Position numbers and translations under genes: made by a program | Source of the DNA: Acidobacterium sp. | Lineage (GTDB): Bacteria > Acidobacteriota > Terriglobia > Terriglobales > Acidobacteriaceae | Direction of reading: 5' to 3' | Length of the DNA stretch: 64,000 bases | Assembly: GCA_003166955.1 (NCBI GenBank) | Contig: PMUI01000067.1 | Location: 1-64,000, forward strand | Part shown: positions 16,617 to 23,861 of the stretch, in pieces | How the letters are laid out: each line of letters begins with the position of its first letter | Position numbering within the stretch: position 1 is the first letter of the stretch | Notes under the pieces: generated by a model | Told to the model about the DNA's origin: nothing | The model's input: the letters and a program-made list of their open reading frames with translations, nothing else | Databases searched by the model: none

Positions 16617-18626
16617 TCACTGATTACGGCACAGCCCACAAATCGCGCCCCCGTACCGCTCCGCCTTGTCAGGCCCAATCCCGCGAATGGTCCGCAGCTC
16701 GGGAATGGTTCGCGGAGCAGCAACCACCAGCGCACGAAGAATCGCGTCGGAGAACACGAAGAAGGCCGGCTTGCCTGCCAGCGCCGCCTCCGCCTTGCGC
16801 CATGCCCGAAGCCGGCCCTCCAACTCGGCCTGCAATGGTGTGTATTCCGTCACCAATTCCTTCCCTGCGAGGGCCACGCGTTCAGCCCGAGGCTTTCGAG
16901 CCTTCACCCCCGCATCGCCCTCCTCCGGAAGCAGAACTCCCAGCGGTTCCGCATCGCTCAGTCGCCGTCCCTCCTCCGTCAAATGAACCTTCTTGTACGC
17001 GACCTCGCGCCCCTCCGGGTTGGTCCAGGTTTCCGGAATCAGCGTCACCAGCCCCGCCCGCGCCAGCCCATCCAGCAACCGATCGAAATACCTGCGGTCC
17101 TTACCAACAGCGGCCTCGGTGAACAAGCGTCCCGCAGCCATCGCGCGGCTGTTCTCCAGCACCTCCAGAATCGCGCGCAAATCGCGCTCCTCCGTCCGCG
17201 TCGGTTCCGCATATCTTCGCGCAGTGGCCAGGTGCGGAGAACAAAAGTCGCAATGCCCGCATGGCCGGCTCGCCCCCCCCACATCGCCAAAATGCCGCAC
17301 CAGCGCGGACATCCGGCACTGCGGCGTCTCCGCAAACTGCACAATGCGATCCAGCTGCGCCCGCCGGTGCGCCACCTGCGTCTTGTATCCGGATCGCCAG
17401 CTCCCCACCCCGGTCCCCCGCACCTGCCCCTCCATGTCCAGCTGGGCCGCGCCCTGCGAACACAGCTTCTCCACCGCCTTGTTCACGGTCTCTGGGTCCA
17501 TCGTCAGCCGCTCACACAGGCGCTCCGCCGTCTGGAACTCAGCTGTCAAAACCCGCGCCACCCGATCCAGATCTTCCACCGGAGGATAGTCGCGCTCGAA
17601 GAAGCTCTCGTGAATCCGCCGATCCGCAAAGCTGTGCAGCAGGATCGCCCGCGACTGCAGGCCATCACGCCCTGCGCGCCCGATCTCCTGGTAATAGGCC
17701 TCCACCGAACCCGGCAGCGCCGCATGGATCACCGTCCGAATGTTCGCCTTGTCGATCCCCATTCCAAACGCAATCGTCGCCACCACAACCTCCAGCTCGC
17801 CCAGCTGAAATTGCCGTTGCACGCGCTCCCGCGTCCCCGCATCGAGTCCGGCATGATACGCCGCGGTCGGAAACTCGCCATTCAGTTGCACCGCCAGCTC
17901 ATCGGCCCCCCTGCGCGACGGCGCGTACACAATCGCCGGCCGCCTCGCCTCCACCTCCAGAAACTCCCCGATAAATTCCGCCCGCTGCGGCTTCGACAAC
18001 TCCACCACTTCGATTGCCAGGTTCTCGCGCCGAAAGCCGTGGATATAAAGCGAGGGCTCCATCAGTTTCAGCTGCTCGACGATGTCCTTCTGCACAATCG
18101 GCGTCGCCGTTGCCGTCAACGCGATCACTGGCGCGGGTCGCAGCAGCGGCAGATAATCCCCCAGCGTCCGGTAGTCGGGCCGGAAATCATGCCCCCATCC
18201 GGAAATGCAGTGAGCCTCATCGATGGCAATCAGCGAAGGCTTCCTCTTCGCCAGCATCTCCGGGAACCCCGGAACCCGCAGCCGCTCCGGAGCGATGAAC
18301 AGGAACTGCAGCGCCCCATCCAGATAATCGCGGCACGCCTGGCGAGCATCGTCGCGCGAAAGCCCCGAGTGGATGCGCGCGACTTTCAGTCCTTTCGCCG
18401 CCAGCTTCGTCGCCTGGTCGTCCATCAGCGCGATCAGCGGGCTCACCACCAGCGCCGTCCCTCCCCGCGCGACCGCCGGAAGCTGATAGCAGAGACTCTT
18501 GCCCGCGCCCGTGGGCATCACCAGCAGCACGTCGCGCCCCTCCGCCACGGAGCGGCAAACAGCCTCCTGATTTTCCCGAAAATCAGAAAACCCAAACGCA
18601 GACCGGAGCAAGGGGAGAAGATCCAT
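16617..18626 (-). CDS. recQ: RecQ-type ATP-dependent DNA helicase
   Basis: A 669-residue 3'-5' DNA helicase for recombination and fork repair. The superfamily-2 motifs are present: Walker A MPTGAGKSLCYQLP (Lys 43), the DEAH box IDEAHCISGWGHDFRPDY, motif III ALTATATP, and motif VI YYQEIGRAGRDG. A RecQ zinc-binding cluster follows (CRMSALVRHFG...CGHCDFC), then a winged-helix RQC region and a C-terminal HRDC domain (about residues 590-669, ending IPELRTIRGIGPDKAERYG). Length and domain order match standard RecQ. The zinc cluster carries a shortened spacing typical of some soil bacteria. Confidence 0.95.
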   Translation of the reverse strand: MDLLPLLRSAFGFSDFRENQEAVCRSVAEGRDVLLVMPTGAGKSLCYQLPAVARGGTALVVSPLIALMDDQATKLAAKGLKVARIHSGLSRDDARQACRDYLDGALQFLFIAPERLRVPGFPEMLAKRKPSLIAIDEAHCISGWGHDFRPDYRTLGDYLPLLRPAPVIALTATATPIVQKDIVEQLKLMEPSLYIHGFRRENLAIEVVELSKPQRAEFIGEFLEVEARRPAIVYAPSRRGADELAVQLNGEFPTAAYHAGLDAGTRERVQRQFQLGELEVVVATIAFGMGIDKANIRTVIHAALPGSVEAYYQEIGRAGRDGLQSRAILLHSFADRRIHESFFERDYPPVEDLDRVARVLTAEFQTAERLCERLTMDPETVNKAVEKLCSQGAAQLDMEGQVRGTGVGSWRSGYKTQVAHRRAQLDRIVQFAETPQCRMSALVRHFGDVGGASRPCGHCDFCSPHLATARRYAEPTRTEERDLRAILEVLENSRAMAAGRLFTEAAVGKDRRYFDRLLDGLARAGLVTLIPETWTNPEGREVAYKKVHLTEEGRRLSDAEPLGVLLPEEGDAGVKARKPRAERVALAGKELVTEYTPLQAELEGRLRAWRKAEAALAGKPAFFVFSDAILRALVVAAPRTIPELRTIRGIGPDKAERYGGAICGLCRNQ

Positions 18627-18732
18627 TGAAGTCTATTTTGCCCTGAGCACGGCGCGCCTGTCTGACGTGGAAACGGAGCCGCGCGGTAACACTGGTGATG
18701 CGAAACCTGCGAGGAAGGGTCTCGCCCCCTCT

Positions 18733-18790
18733 ACAGAACCAGATCACGGAACCAGGTTCCGCACGGCGGCGCCCGCCGCTTTGGTTCTGT
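18733..18790. repeat. Nested inverted repeat with three-way-junction potential
   Basis: Outer arms acagaacca (18733-18741) and tggttctgt (18782-18790) enclose two perfect inner hairpins: cggaacc/ggttccg (18747-18761) and cggcgg/ccgccg (18764-18778). The right end touches the first REP-like unit. Confidence 0.8.
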
Positions 18791-19462
18791 GTCAGGGCAC
18801 GACTTCACAGCCTGCGGAAAGAGCTCGCTGGGTGCCCCATTCTGGTGCGCGTGCTTTTCGCGCGCCAGGGTGGGCATCGCGCGAAGCGCGATCAGGTCTC
18901 CATCAGGTTGACTCTGCGCTCGACAGGAGCGAATGTCCCCGTGTCAGGGCACAACTTCACAGCTTGCGGGAAAACCCGGCGGTTTTGAACGGGCACAACT
19001 CCACAGTCTGCGGAAGCCTTGTGTCAGGGCACGACTTCCCAGCCCGCGCACCCCAAATGCAGGCCCAGCCAGGTTCACCCCACAGCAAGTAACGAACGCC
19101 TTTCCCACCCGAACATCAACACAAATCGTTAACGGGCTGATCCCCAAAGTACCGTCCTGTGCCATTCGCGGGATAGCGCCGCCTCAACTCTGTCCGTTGC
19201 TTTTTTCGCAACTTCTTCAGTCGCGACGATCCCACACAGAAGGAAAAAGGGCTTCAACCTCTGCGCTTTTGTGTCAGGGCAGGCTCTTCAGTCGTGCCGA
19301 TCAGCCTCCCAAAACCGAGCGGGCTTCAGCCCTTCGGCAGCATTGAAGGGGCACAGTTTCAGCCGTGCCGTAGAACTGTAGAATCAGTCCGGCTTCAGCC
19401 GCTGAGAGACGGTTTTTCTTCCTCGTAGGACTTTTTCCGCAAGCTGTTCAGCCGTGCGGTAA
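18790..19462 (+). repeat. Array of eight degenerate REP-like palindromic units
   Basis: Units occur at about 18790-18818, 18941-18971, 18988-19015, 19021-19050, 19207-19228, 19271-19300, 19347-19371 and 19433-19462, all in one orientation. The common form is tgtcagggcacgacttca followed by cagcctgcgg or a gtcgtgccg-like arm, so the best copies fold as a hairpin of the type ggcac-N-gtgcc around TTCA. Sequence between units is unrelated. Confidence 0.7.
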
Positions 19463-19472
19463 GGCCCCCAAA

Positions 19473-19692
19473 AGCCCCGACGCAGCCCGCCGCGCCGTCG
19501 CCGCCATTCGCCATTGGAGTGAAGGCGCTCGCCACCCATCCCGAGATTGGCCGCCCGGCCGAAGAGATCCTCCCCGAATTCCGCGAATAGATCATCGACT
19601 TCGGCCACGGAGCCTGCGTCGCTCTCTATCACTTCGACGGCAAACGCGTCGTCATCCTCGCCATCCGCCACAGCCGCGAAGCCGGCTATTGA
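19473..19692 (+). pseudogene. ParE/RelE-type toxin remnant (truncated, frameshifted, nonsense codon)
   Basis: From 19473 the translation SPDAARRAVAAIRH matches the middle of ParE toxins. The homology then moves one frame at about 19513 to GVKALATHPEIGRPAEEILP, meets an amber codon at 19588-19590 where the family has Trp (EFRE*IIDFG), and continues ACVALYHFDGKRVVILAIRHSREAGY to the natural stop at 19692. The first 20-25 residues and any antitoxin are missing; a REP-like unit ends 10 bases upstream. ParE toxins act on DNA gyrase, but this copy cannot work. Three independent lesions make it a true relic. Confidence 0.82.
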
Positions 19693-19749
19693 ACATCGCC
19701 CATCGCGAAATGAAGAATCTCCGGCCCATAAGGTGCCGCAACGCGGCAC

Positions 19750-19800
19750 AGAGCCCGCCCTGAGCGAGTTCGCGAGGGGGCGCTCGCATCTGTCACCCAG
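19750..19800. repeat. Dispersed GAGCGAG repeat, partial copy 4
   Basis: It contains agagcccgccctgagcgag, ttcgcgagggggcgctcgc and ctgtcaccc, the same words as in the copy at 15778-15907 but without the gccgaacgggc end. Confidence 0.5.
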
Positions 19801-19866
19801 GCCAAACTCCAAAAAGCTCCAGCGACTTCGCTGGTTGCCGCAGTTTTTCCAGCACCGACGGTTCCG

Positions 19867-20367
19867 TCATTTTGGATAGAACGGAACCTTCCAACCCATA
19901 GCGAGTTCATTCTCCAGGTGGAACCGGTCGATCGGTGTCAAATAAGACGCTAACTCTTCGGATAAAGGCCCTCCCGCAAGCACGTGCGCGCGTATCTCAT
20001 ACGGAAGTTCCCTTGGAAAGTGCTCTTCGAGCACGCGGCGAGCCTTACAGACGTGGCAGAGATAACTTTCTGGTTCGCCACGGCATTCCTGAAGAGCCAC
20101 GTCGAGCAGGACGTTGCGAGCATCAACGAGTTTCTTATTACTCCACTCTATTTCCTTTAGCAAAAATGCGATCATCCAACCTAGCACCAAGGTTCCAACG
20201 ATCAGTACTATGTTCGCGCGCGCCGCGGCGAAGAGAGCTGCAATCACCAGAGTTATGACGGCAATGCCGAGGTACTCGTGACAGGTGCTCCCATCTGGCT
20301 GCTGCCAGTGCGACTGCACCCACGACCTTACGCGCGCCACTACTCCTTTTCTGTCTTCGGAGTTCAC
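19867..20367 (-). CDS. Membrane protein with two helices and a soluble C-terminal domain, unknown
   Basis: A 166-residue protein. The GTG start at 20367 is chosen because gggagg lies about six bases upstream; a longer version from a TTG would lack this site. Two close membrane segments lie at about residues 33-50 and 54-69. The remaining 95 residues are soluble and charged, with CHVC (near residue 105) and a conserved-looking end MGWKVPFYPK. The first half is more A/T-rich than the core genes. Function unknown. Confidence 0.72.
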   Translation of the reverse strand: MNSEDRKGVVARVRSWVQSHWQQPDGSTCHEYLGIAVITLVIAALFAAARANIVLIVGTLVLGWMIAFLLKEIEWSNKKLVDARNVLLDVALQECRGEPESYLCHVCKARRVLEEHFPRELPYEIRAHVLAGGPLSEELASYLTPIDRFHLENELAMGWKVPFYPK

Positions 20368-20744
20368 CTGCTGCCTCCCTTGATCTTTTGTGCTGGCGCT
20401 ACCTCGCTCTGGCAACCGGGGGCAAAAGTCTTTATCGGATTGCAAACCTAATCCAGTGCAGCCCTGTAGTCAACCGGCGGAGCGATGCGACCTGCAAACG
20501 GTAAACTGCCTGCGACGCGATAGGGGATACTTCCGGGGGCGGACTTCGCCCGTGGAGATGGCCGGTGACACCCCGGAGTTGGACGCATGTCCGTATTGGA
20601 TTTTTCGAGCGACACCCTCCCCCTGTGGAAAATCTGTCAAGCCCCGATCCCAAAATCCAAAGTAATGACCCCACATTCCAAGCCACTTACAAGCCACCAA
20701 CGCAAAAGATATTTGGCAGTTTTATTCTCCGGACTTGGTATCCT
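20368..20744. other. Intergenic stretch left of the transposon, no gene seen
   Basis: No supported gene. The stretch becomes A/T-rich towards the right (ttattctccggacttggtatcc). Joined with the sequence right of the transposon it would restore the uninterrupted site ...tatcctAAAGATATagggtaaa. It may carry the promoter of the membrane-protein gene ending at 19867. Confidence 0.5.
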
Positions 20745-20752
20745 AAAGATAT
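20745..20752. repeat. Left target-site duplication AAAGATAT
   Basis: Eight bases directly outside the left terminal inverted repeat; an identical AAAGATAT directly follows the right terminal repeat at 24503-24510. Eight base pairs is the duplication length of the IS1595 family. Confidence 0.93.
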
Positions 20753-20774
20753 GGGAATTATATACTTGACTCCC
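20753..20774 (+). repeat. Left terminal inverted repeat of the transposon
   Basis: 22 bases starting gggaattatata and ending cttgactccc. It matches the inverted right end at 21 of 22 positions; the only difference is at position 4. Confidence 0.95.
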
Positions 20775-20834
20775 GCGCCCCTTTTTGGCGTGGCAGTGTG
20801 GACTGGCCTAGAATCAAGCAGGGGTACCGGCAAC

Positions 20835-21074
20835 ATGGACAACATTGACGAACCGATCATCTTGGATTGCGACGAGTGCGGCACGAACACAGTCTTTGGT
20901 CCAGACGGGCTTAAAAGTGACGAGCGTATTACCTGCCCTGCCTGTCACATGGATTACGGTTCCGTGGCAGAAATTCTTACTCTCAAAAAGGCTGCGGCAG
21001 AAACCGCTCAATTTCGCTTTGGGAAGACTTTTGAGGGTGTCGAAGACATCAAGTTCACGAAGGATGACATTTAA
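20835..21074 (+). CDS. Passenger: small zinc-ribbon protein (copy A)
   Basis: A 79-residue protein starting MDNIDEPIILDCDECGTNTV at 20835. Two Cys pairs, CDEC (residues 12-15) and CPAC (34-37), with PDGLKSDERIT between them make a typical zinc ribbon. The C-terminal 40 residues are helical and charged. It is paralogous to the protein at 22787-23014 on the other side of the transposase; both are preceded by gggtaccgg. The gene starts 60 bases inside the left end. The role is unknown: DNA or protein binding is plausible. An antisense frame exists but lacks any motif. Confidence 0.78.
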   Translation: MDNIDEPIILDCDECGTNTVFGPDGLKSDERITCPACHMDYGSVAEILTLKKAAAETAQFRFGKTFEGVEDIKFTKDDI

Positions 21075-21123
21075 GTTCGCCCAGCAATTTGCATCAATAC
21101 GTCCTTCAATCAATCTCATATCT

Positions 21124-21140
21124 CTCCAAACAGAAAACCC
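21124..21140. repeat. 17-bp direct repeat ctccaaacagaaaaccc, copy 1
   Basis: Identical to 21610-21626. Each copy is followed by a short inverted repeat (here gcc-atttca-ggc), so on the minus strand each looks like a hairpin followed by ggttttctgtttgg, that is, a terminator tail. Confidence 0.8.
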
Positions 21141-21161
21141 GCCATTTCAGGCGAGCCGTGG

Positions 21162-21187
21162 TTGACTCCCGTACCCCCTTTTGGGCG
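21162..21187 (+). repeat. Inner degenerate copy of the left transposon end
   Basis: ttgactcccgtaccccc and following ttttgggcg align with 20766-20790 just inside the left end (ttgactcccgcgcccc, tttttggcg). It precedes the second passenger gene as the true end precedes the first. Confidence 0.6.
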
Positions 21188-21204
21188 CGAGGTATGATCA
21201 GGGA

Positions 21205-21426
21205 ATGGCGAAGAGGAAACCCGTGGTGCATCCACCGATAAAGTGTGATACTCCGGGTTGTGACAGAGAGGCCGTGGTCAGTTTCAGAAAATACAGACCA
21301 GTGCCAGCCACATCACCTGTTGAATTTCTTCACATCTCAACCACAAATTGTTGTGAGATACACGCCCCAGAAGTCGAAGTGCACCATTCAGGGCCAAACG
21401 ACACCAAGGTGCCACTCGCAAGCTAA
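21205..21426 (+). CDS. Passenger: small Cys/His protein (copy B)
   Basis: A 73-residue protein starting MAKRKPVVHPPIKCDTPGCD at 21205; caggga precedes the ATG closely. The residues KCDTPGCDREA and CCEIH form a C-x4-C...CxxH arrangement that could bind zinc. It resembles the convergent protein at 21423-21605 (C-x4-C-xxEA...CxxH), so the two may be diverged paralogues. Its stop overlaps that gene's stop by four bases. Function unknown. Confidence 0.62.
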   Translation: MAKRKPVVHPPIKCDTPGCDREAVVSFRKYRPVPATSPVEFLHISTTNCCEIHAPEVEVHHSGPNDTKVPLAS

Positions 21427-21605
21427 AGAGAGGCTAACGCAAGCCTTACAAATTCTTCGTGCTTCGCACAATATGAGACAACGAGTGGCATACCCGGCGG
21501 CGTGGTTACAGGCGCACCAACGGTCCTTGTTTCTCCAAACTTACCGATAAAACCAATGGCTTCTTTCTTACAGCCACTTGCGCCACACCTTCGATCCGGG
21601 GTCAT
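21423..21605 (-). CDS. Passenger: small Cys/His protein (copy B')
   Basis: A 60-residue protein starting MTPDRRCGASGCKKEAIGFI at 21605. The ribosome site ggagg sits three bases before the ATG and is contained in the 17-bp direct repeat region. The motif RCGASGCKKEA...YCAKHE matches the pattern of the convergent protein at 21205-21426. A longer version with 21 more residues would begin inside the terminator hairpin and is less likely. Function unknown; a zinc-binding fold is plausible. Confidence 0.6.
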   Translation of the reverse strand: MTPDRRCGASGCKKEAIGFIGKFGETRTVGAPVTTPPGMPLVVSYCAKHEEFVRLALASL

Positions 21606-21609
21606 AATC

Positions 21610-21626
21610 CTCCAAACAGAAAACCC
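21610..21626. repeat. 17-bp direct repeat ctccaaacagaaaaccc, copy 2
   Basis: Identical to 21124-21140, 486 bases apart. On the minus strand it provides the T-rich terminator tail and then the ribosome site of the gene at 21423-21605. Confidence 0.85.
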
Positions 21627-21639
21627 ACCGTCAGGTGGG
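21614..21639 (-). terminator. Hairpin terminator after the transposase operon
   Basis: The perfect stem cccacc/ggtggg (21624-21639, loop gtca) is followed on the minus strand by ttttctgttt. The stop codon of the coupled small ORF (21633-21631) lies in the loop. The plus strand also has a pyrimidine run (ctctttcttcttt), so it may work in both directions. Confidence 0.8.
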
Positions 21640-21765
21640 CTCTTTCTTCTTTGATTTGGCAAGCGCACGTCGCCTGCGTTTCTTCTGTGCCTTAGTTCTC
21701 GGCTTTGGCCGGTAGGCTAGTACTTTGTCCACAATCCTGTTCAAAACGTCGGGAGCGTCTTTCAT
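21631..21765 (-). CDS. Small basic protein coupled to the transposase
   Basis: A 44-residue ORF, start MKDAPDVLNRIVDKVLAYRP, whose ATG (21765-21763) overlaps the transposase stop codon in the form ATGA, a classic sign of translational coupling. The second half is strongly basic (KAQKKRRRRALAKSKKKEPT), suggesting nucleic-acid or transposase binding. I recall similar short basic ORFs behind transposases of this type, which supports a role as an accessory factor; that is from memory and untested. Its stop is in the loop of the operon terminator. Confidence 0.75.
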   Translation of the reverse strand: MKDAPDVLNRIVDKVLAYRPKPRTKAQKKRRRRALAKSKKKEPT

Positions 21766-22676
21766 GCCGTCAACCTCGCATACGTGAGGCGAATGCCCTT
21801 GGTCGCGGCGATGAAACTCTCCAGCCGGTCCAGCGTGTGACGCTTCACGGTGCCATCATTCAGGCGGAAGGTGAACTCATCCACGTAACGGGTGATGTGC
21901 TTGGCGCTCACCTGATGGTAGACGCCGTGGATGCCGCGCTTCATGACCGCCCAGACGCTCTCCATGCCGTTCGTGGTCACACCGTCACGGGAATACTCGC
22001 CGACTGCATGATTGACCGTCTCGTGGAAGTAGTAATAAGCAAGTCCCTGATAGCCGCTGTGCTCGTCTGTGTGGAGTTCTGAGCCGCCTTCGATGTTCTC
22101 GTGGATGGTTTCGTGCAGCGCGATCCCGTCAACTTTAGCAAGGGCTTTGGCCTTAATCCGTCCGCCTTTTTCGCGCATCCCCAGAACCGCAGTCTTGCCG
22201 ATGGTTCCGCGTCCGCGCTTCTGTTTCTTGCTCTCGTGCTTATTCTTCTCTTTGCCTCCGAAGTAGGCTTCGTCAACTTCGACAACACCACGGAGCAACG
22301 TGAGGTCATTACCGCACGCCTCACGGAGCCGCTGAAGGACAAACCAGGCCGACTTCTGAGTGATGCCAATCTCTTTAGCCAACTGCATACTGGAGATTCC
22401 CTTGCGGGCAGTGACCAGCAGGTACATGGCGTATACCCACTTGTGGAGTGGAACGTGTGACCGCTCAAAGATGGTTCCCGTGCGGACGGTGAAGTCCAGC
22501 TTGCAGGCATTGCAGCGGTAGAAGCCGCCCTTGCGGGTCGTGATCCGTTCCTGACCCTTGCAGGTCGGACAGACTACACCGTTCGGCCAGAGACGCGCTT
22601 CAAGGTAGACCCGTGCGGTTTCAGCATCGGGGAACATCTGGAAGAGTTGGAAGGTGCTGATCGTGCTCTGGCTCAT
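21762..22676 (-). CDS. IS1595-family (ISXO2-like) transposase
   Basis: A 304-residue DDE transposase, apparently intact. The N-terminal zinc ribbon has CPTC (Cys 36, 39) and CNAC (Cys 55, 58). A helix-turn-helix region (SSMQLAKEIGITQKSAWFVL) follows, then the catalytic core: VEVDEAYFGG (Asp 135), LHTDEHSGY (Asp 204) and NGMESVWAVMKRGI (Glu 239). The ATG at 22676 is preferred over a TTG two codons earlier. It acts on the terminal repeats at 20753-20774 and 24481-24502. The coupled 44-residue ORF follows with ATGA overlap, and a terminator closes the operon. Confidence 0.95.
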   Translation of the reverse strand: MSQSTISTFQLFQMFPDAETARVYLEARLWPNGVVCPTCKGQERITTRKGGFYRCNACKLDFTVRTGTIFERSHVPLHKWVYAMYLLVTARKGISSMQLAKEIGITQKSAWFVLQRLREACGNDLTLLRGVVEVDEAYFGGKEKNKHESKKQKRGRGTIGKTAVLGMREKGGRIKAKALAKVDGIALHETIHENIEGGSELHTDEHSGYQGLAYYYFHETVNHAVGEYSRDGVTTNGMESVWAVMKRGIHGVYHQVSAKHITRYVDEFTFRLNDGTVKRHTLDRLESFIAATKGIRLTYARLTA

Positions 22677-22702
22677 GAACAAATAGTACTTAAGTCCCGT
22701 GA

Positions 22703-22723
22703 GGGAGTCAAGTATTATTTTGG
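22703..22723 (-). repeat. Inner degenerate copy of the right transposon end
   Basis: gggagtcaagtat (13 bases) is identical to the start of the right terminal repeat at 24481, then diverges (tattttgg against ataatcccc). It lies 26 bases upstream of the transposase start and, with 21162-21187, forms an inner inverted pair around the transposase. Confidence 0.75.
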
Positions 22724-22786
22724 CGTTTTAACAACCTATTTTCAATCAAGTAGAATATGATGAAGGGTACCGGAGATGTTCGCCAT

Positions 22787-23014
22787 ATGGAAGACACGAT
22801 CATTCTCAATACGTTTCAGGTTCAACCGCGCTGCATCAAGTGCGGCAGCGATAACCTTCTCATGCCCGATGGTGCCCTCGACCAAAGTGACCTCGCCGAC
22901 GACAGTCCGATTACCTGTGGAGGCTGTGGTGCTATCTACACCTATGTTGAACTTGTCGAAGCCTGTGAAGCGAGTAAGGCAAACGATCTCATAAACGGCA
23001 CCGGGGCGGGATAG
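22787..23014 (+). CDS. Passenger: small zinc-ribbon protein (copy A')
   Basis: A 75-residue protein starting MEDTIILNTFQVQPRCIKCG. Cys pairs CIKC and CGGC flank MPDGALDQSDLADDSPIT, giving the same zinc-ribbon plan as the protein at 20835-21074 (C..CG....PDG....ITC..C...Y). Both genes have gggtaccgg upstream, which supports choosing 22787 as the start; an ATG at 22760 in frame is possible. Function unknown. Its position mirrors copy A across the transposase. Confidence 0.75.
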   Translation: MEDTIILNTFQVQPRCIKCGSDNLLMPDGALDQSDLADDSPITCGGCGAIYTYVELVEACEASKANDLINGTGAG

Positions 23015-23100
23015 TGCTCTTTCCACTCGGAGTGAAACCTCTACAGGGATTGTGCCAAGTTTGCTACCCATGTTTCTCCTAATACAGAGAGGTGATGGAA

Positions 23101-23772
23101 ATGAAGACATTAACGCTACTGCTCTTGGCGACGGCATTGTCCTGCCAAGCACAAACAAGCCCGACAATCAAAGGTCACAAGTTGGGCGAAAGCCTGCAAG
23201 AGTTTGTGAACAATGCCAGCCCGACAACAACATACCTTATCAATTCATGCAAGTCTGATACAGACAGTGAAAACTATTCATGGTGCGTCGGCATCTACGG
23301 GATCACGACTCTTCTGGCCAAACCTGACGTGTCACCTACAGGTATAGACATGAAATGCGACACGAAAGCAGTAGACTTTCAAAATGTCGGTGCACTTGCC
23401 TCTCCCTTGGGAAAAACGTATATCCAATCGTGGTGTGCCGATTTCGATGGCGAAATCACATTCGAGGGAAACAAGCTGGTGCGCATCCAAACCAAAATCA
23501 TCCCTACTGGCCCTTGGAGCCAATCCTATAGCAGCTTGGTCAATAAATTCGGTAAGCCCACCACAACCCAATCACAAGTGCTTCAAAACGGCTTCGGCGC
23601 AAGGTTCCGCACAACTGATGGTTTGTGGGTAAGCAAAGGTTACAGCGTTCGGGCGCAGGAACTCTTGAATGATGATCTATCCAGATACGTCACGGTAGAA
23701 ATGATGACACCCGCTTACGCACACGAACAAATTCAAGAGGAACAGAAGGCACACGCCAATACGCTCGACTAG
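23101..23772 (+). CDS. Passenger: secreted protein of unknown function
   Basis: A 223-residue exported protein. The ATG at 23101 follows agagagg by 8 bases and opens a signal peptide MKTLTLLLLATALSCQAQ. The mature start SPTIKGHKLGESLQEFV is a pattern I associate with small secreted acidobacterial proteins. Four cysteines (SCKSD, SWCVG, MKCDT, SWCAD) could form two disulfides. Base composition is A/T-richer than in chromosomal genes. Nothing suggests an enzyme; it is the largest passenger. Confidence 0.75.
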   Translation: MKTLTLLLLATALSCQAQTSPTIKGHKLGESLQEFVNNASPTTTYLINSCKSDTDSENYSWCVGIYGITTLLAKPDVSPTGIDMKCDTKAVDFQNVGALASPLGKTYIQSWCADFDGEITFEGNKLVRIQTKIIPTGPWSQSYSSLVNKFGKPTTTQSQVLQNGFGARFRTTDGLWVSKGYSVRAQELLNDDLSRYVTVEMMTPAYAHEQIQEEQKAHANTLD

Positions 23773-23861
23773 CAAGTACGCCACCTACTAGGCAGCAGTA
23801 CCATTTTGACTTTTCAGAAGAATTTCTTCTACAAGTTTTGTGCTCAGAAAGGAGCAATCCA

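Larger units (their letters stand above)
18627..19866. other. 1.2-kb region without an intact gene; repeats and a toxin remnant
   Basis: No full-length gene is supported. From left to right it holds: a nested hairpin (18733-18790), eight degenerate palindromic REP-like units (18790-19462), a further hairpin at about 18839-18870, a broken ParE toxin (19473-19692) and a short copy of the dispersed GAGCGAG repeat (19750-19800). It looks like a sink for small repeats and decayed genes. Confidence 0.65.

Noticed and set aside
20814-21119. A 101-codon minus-strand frame across zinc-ribbon gene A, with ggaga before its ATG
   Set aside because: The ribosome-like site comes from the 17-bp repeat. The plus strand has the paired-Cys zinc ribbon, and the paralogue A' keeps that strand's pattern.
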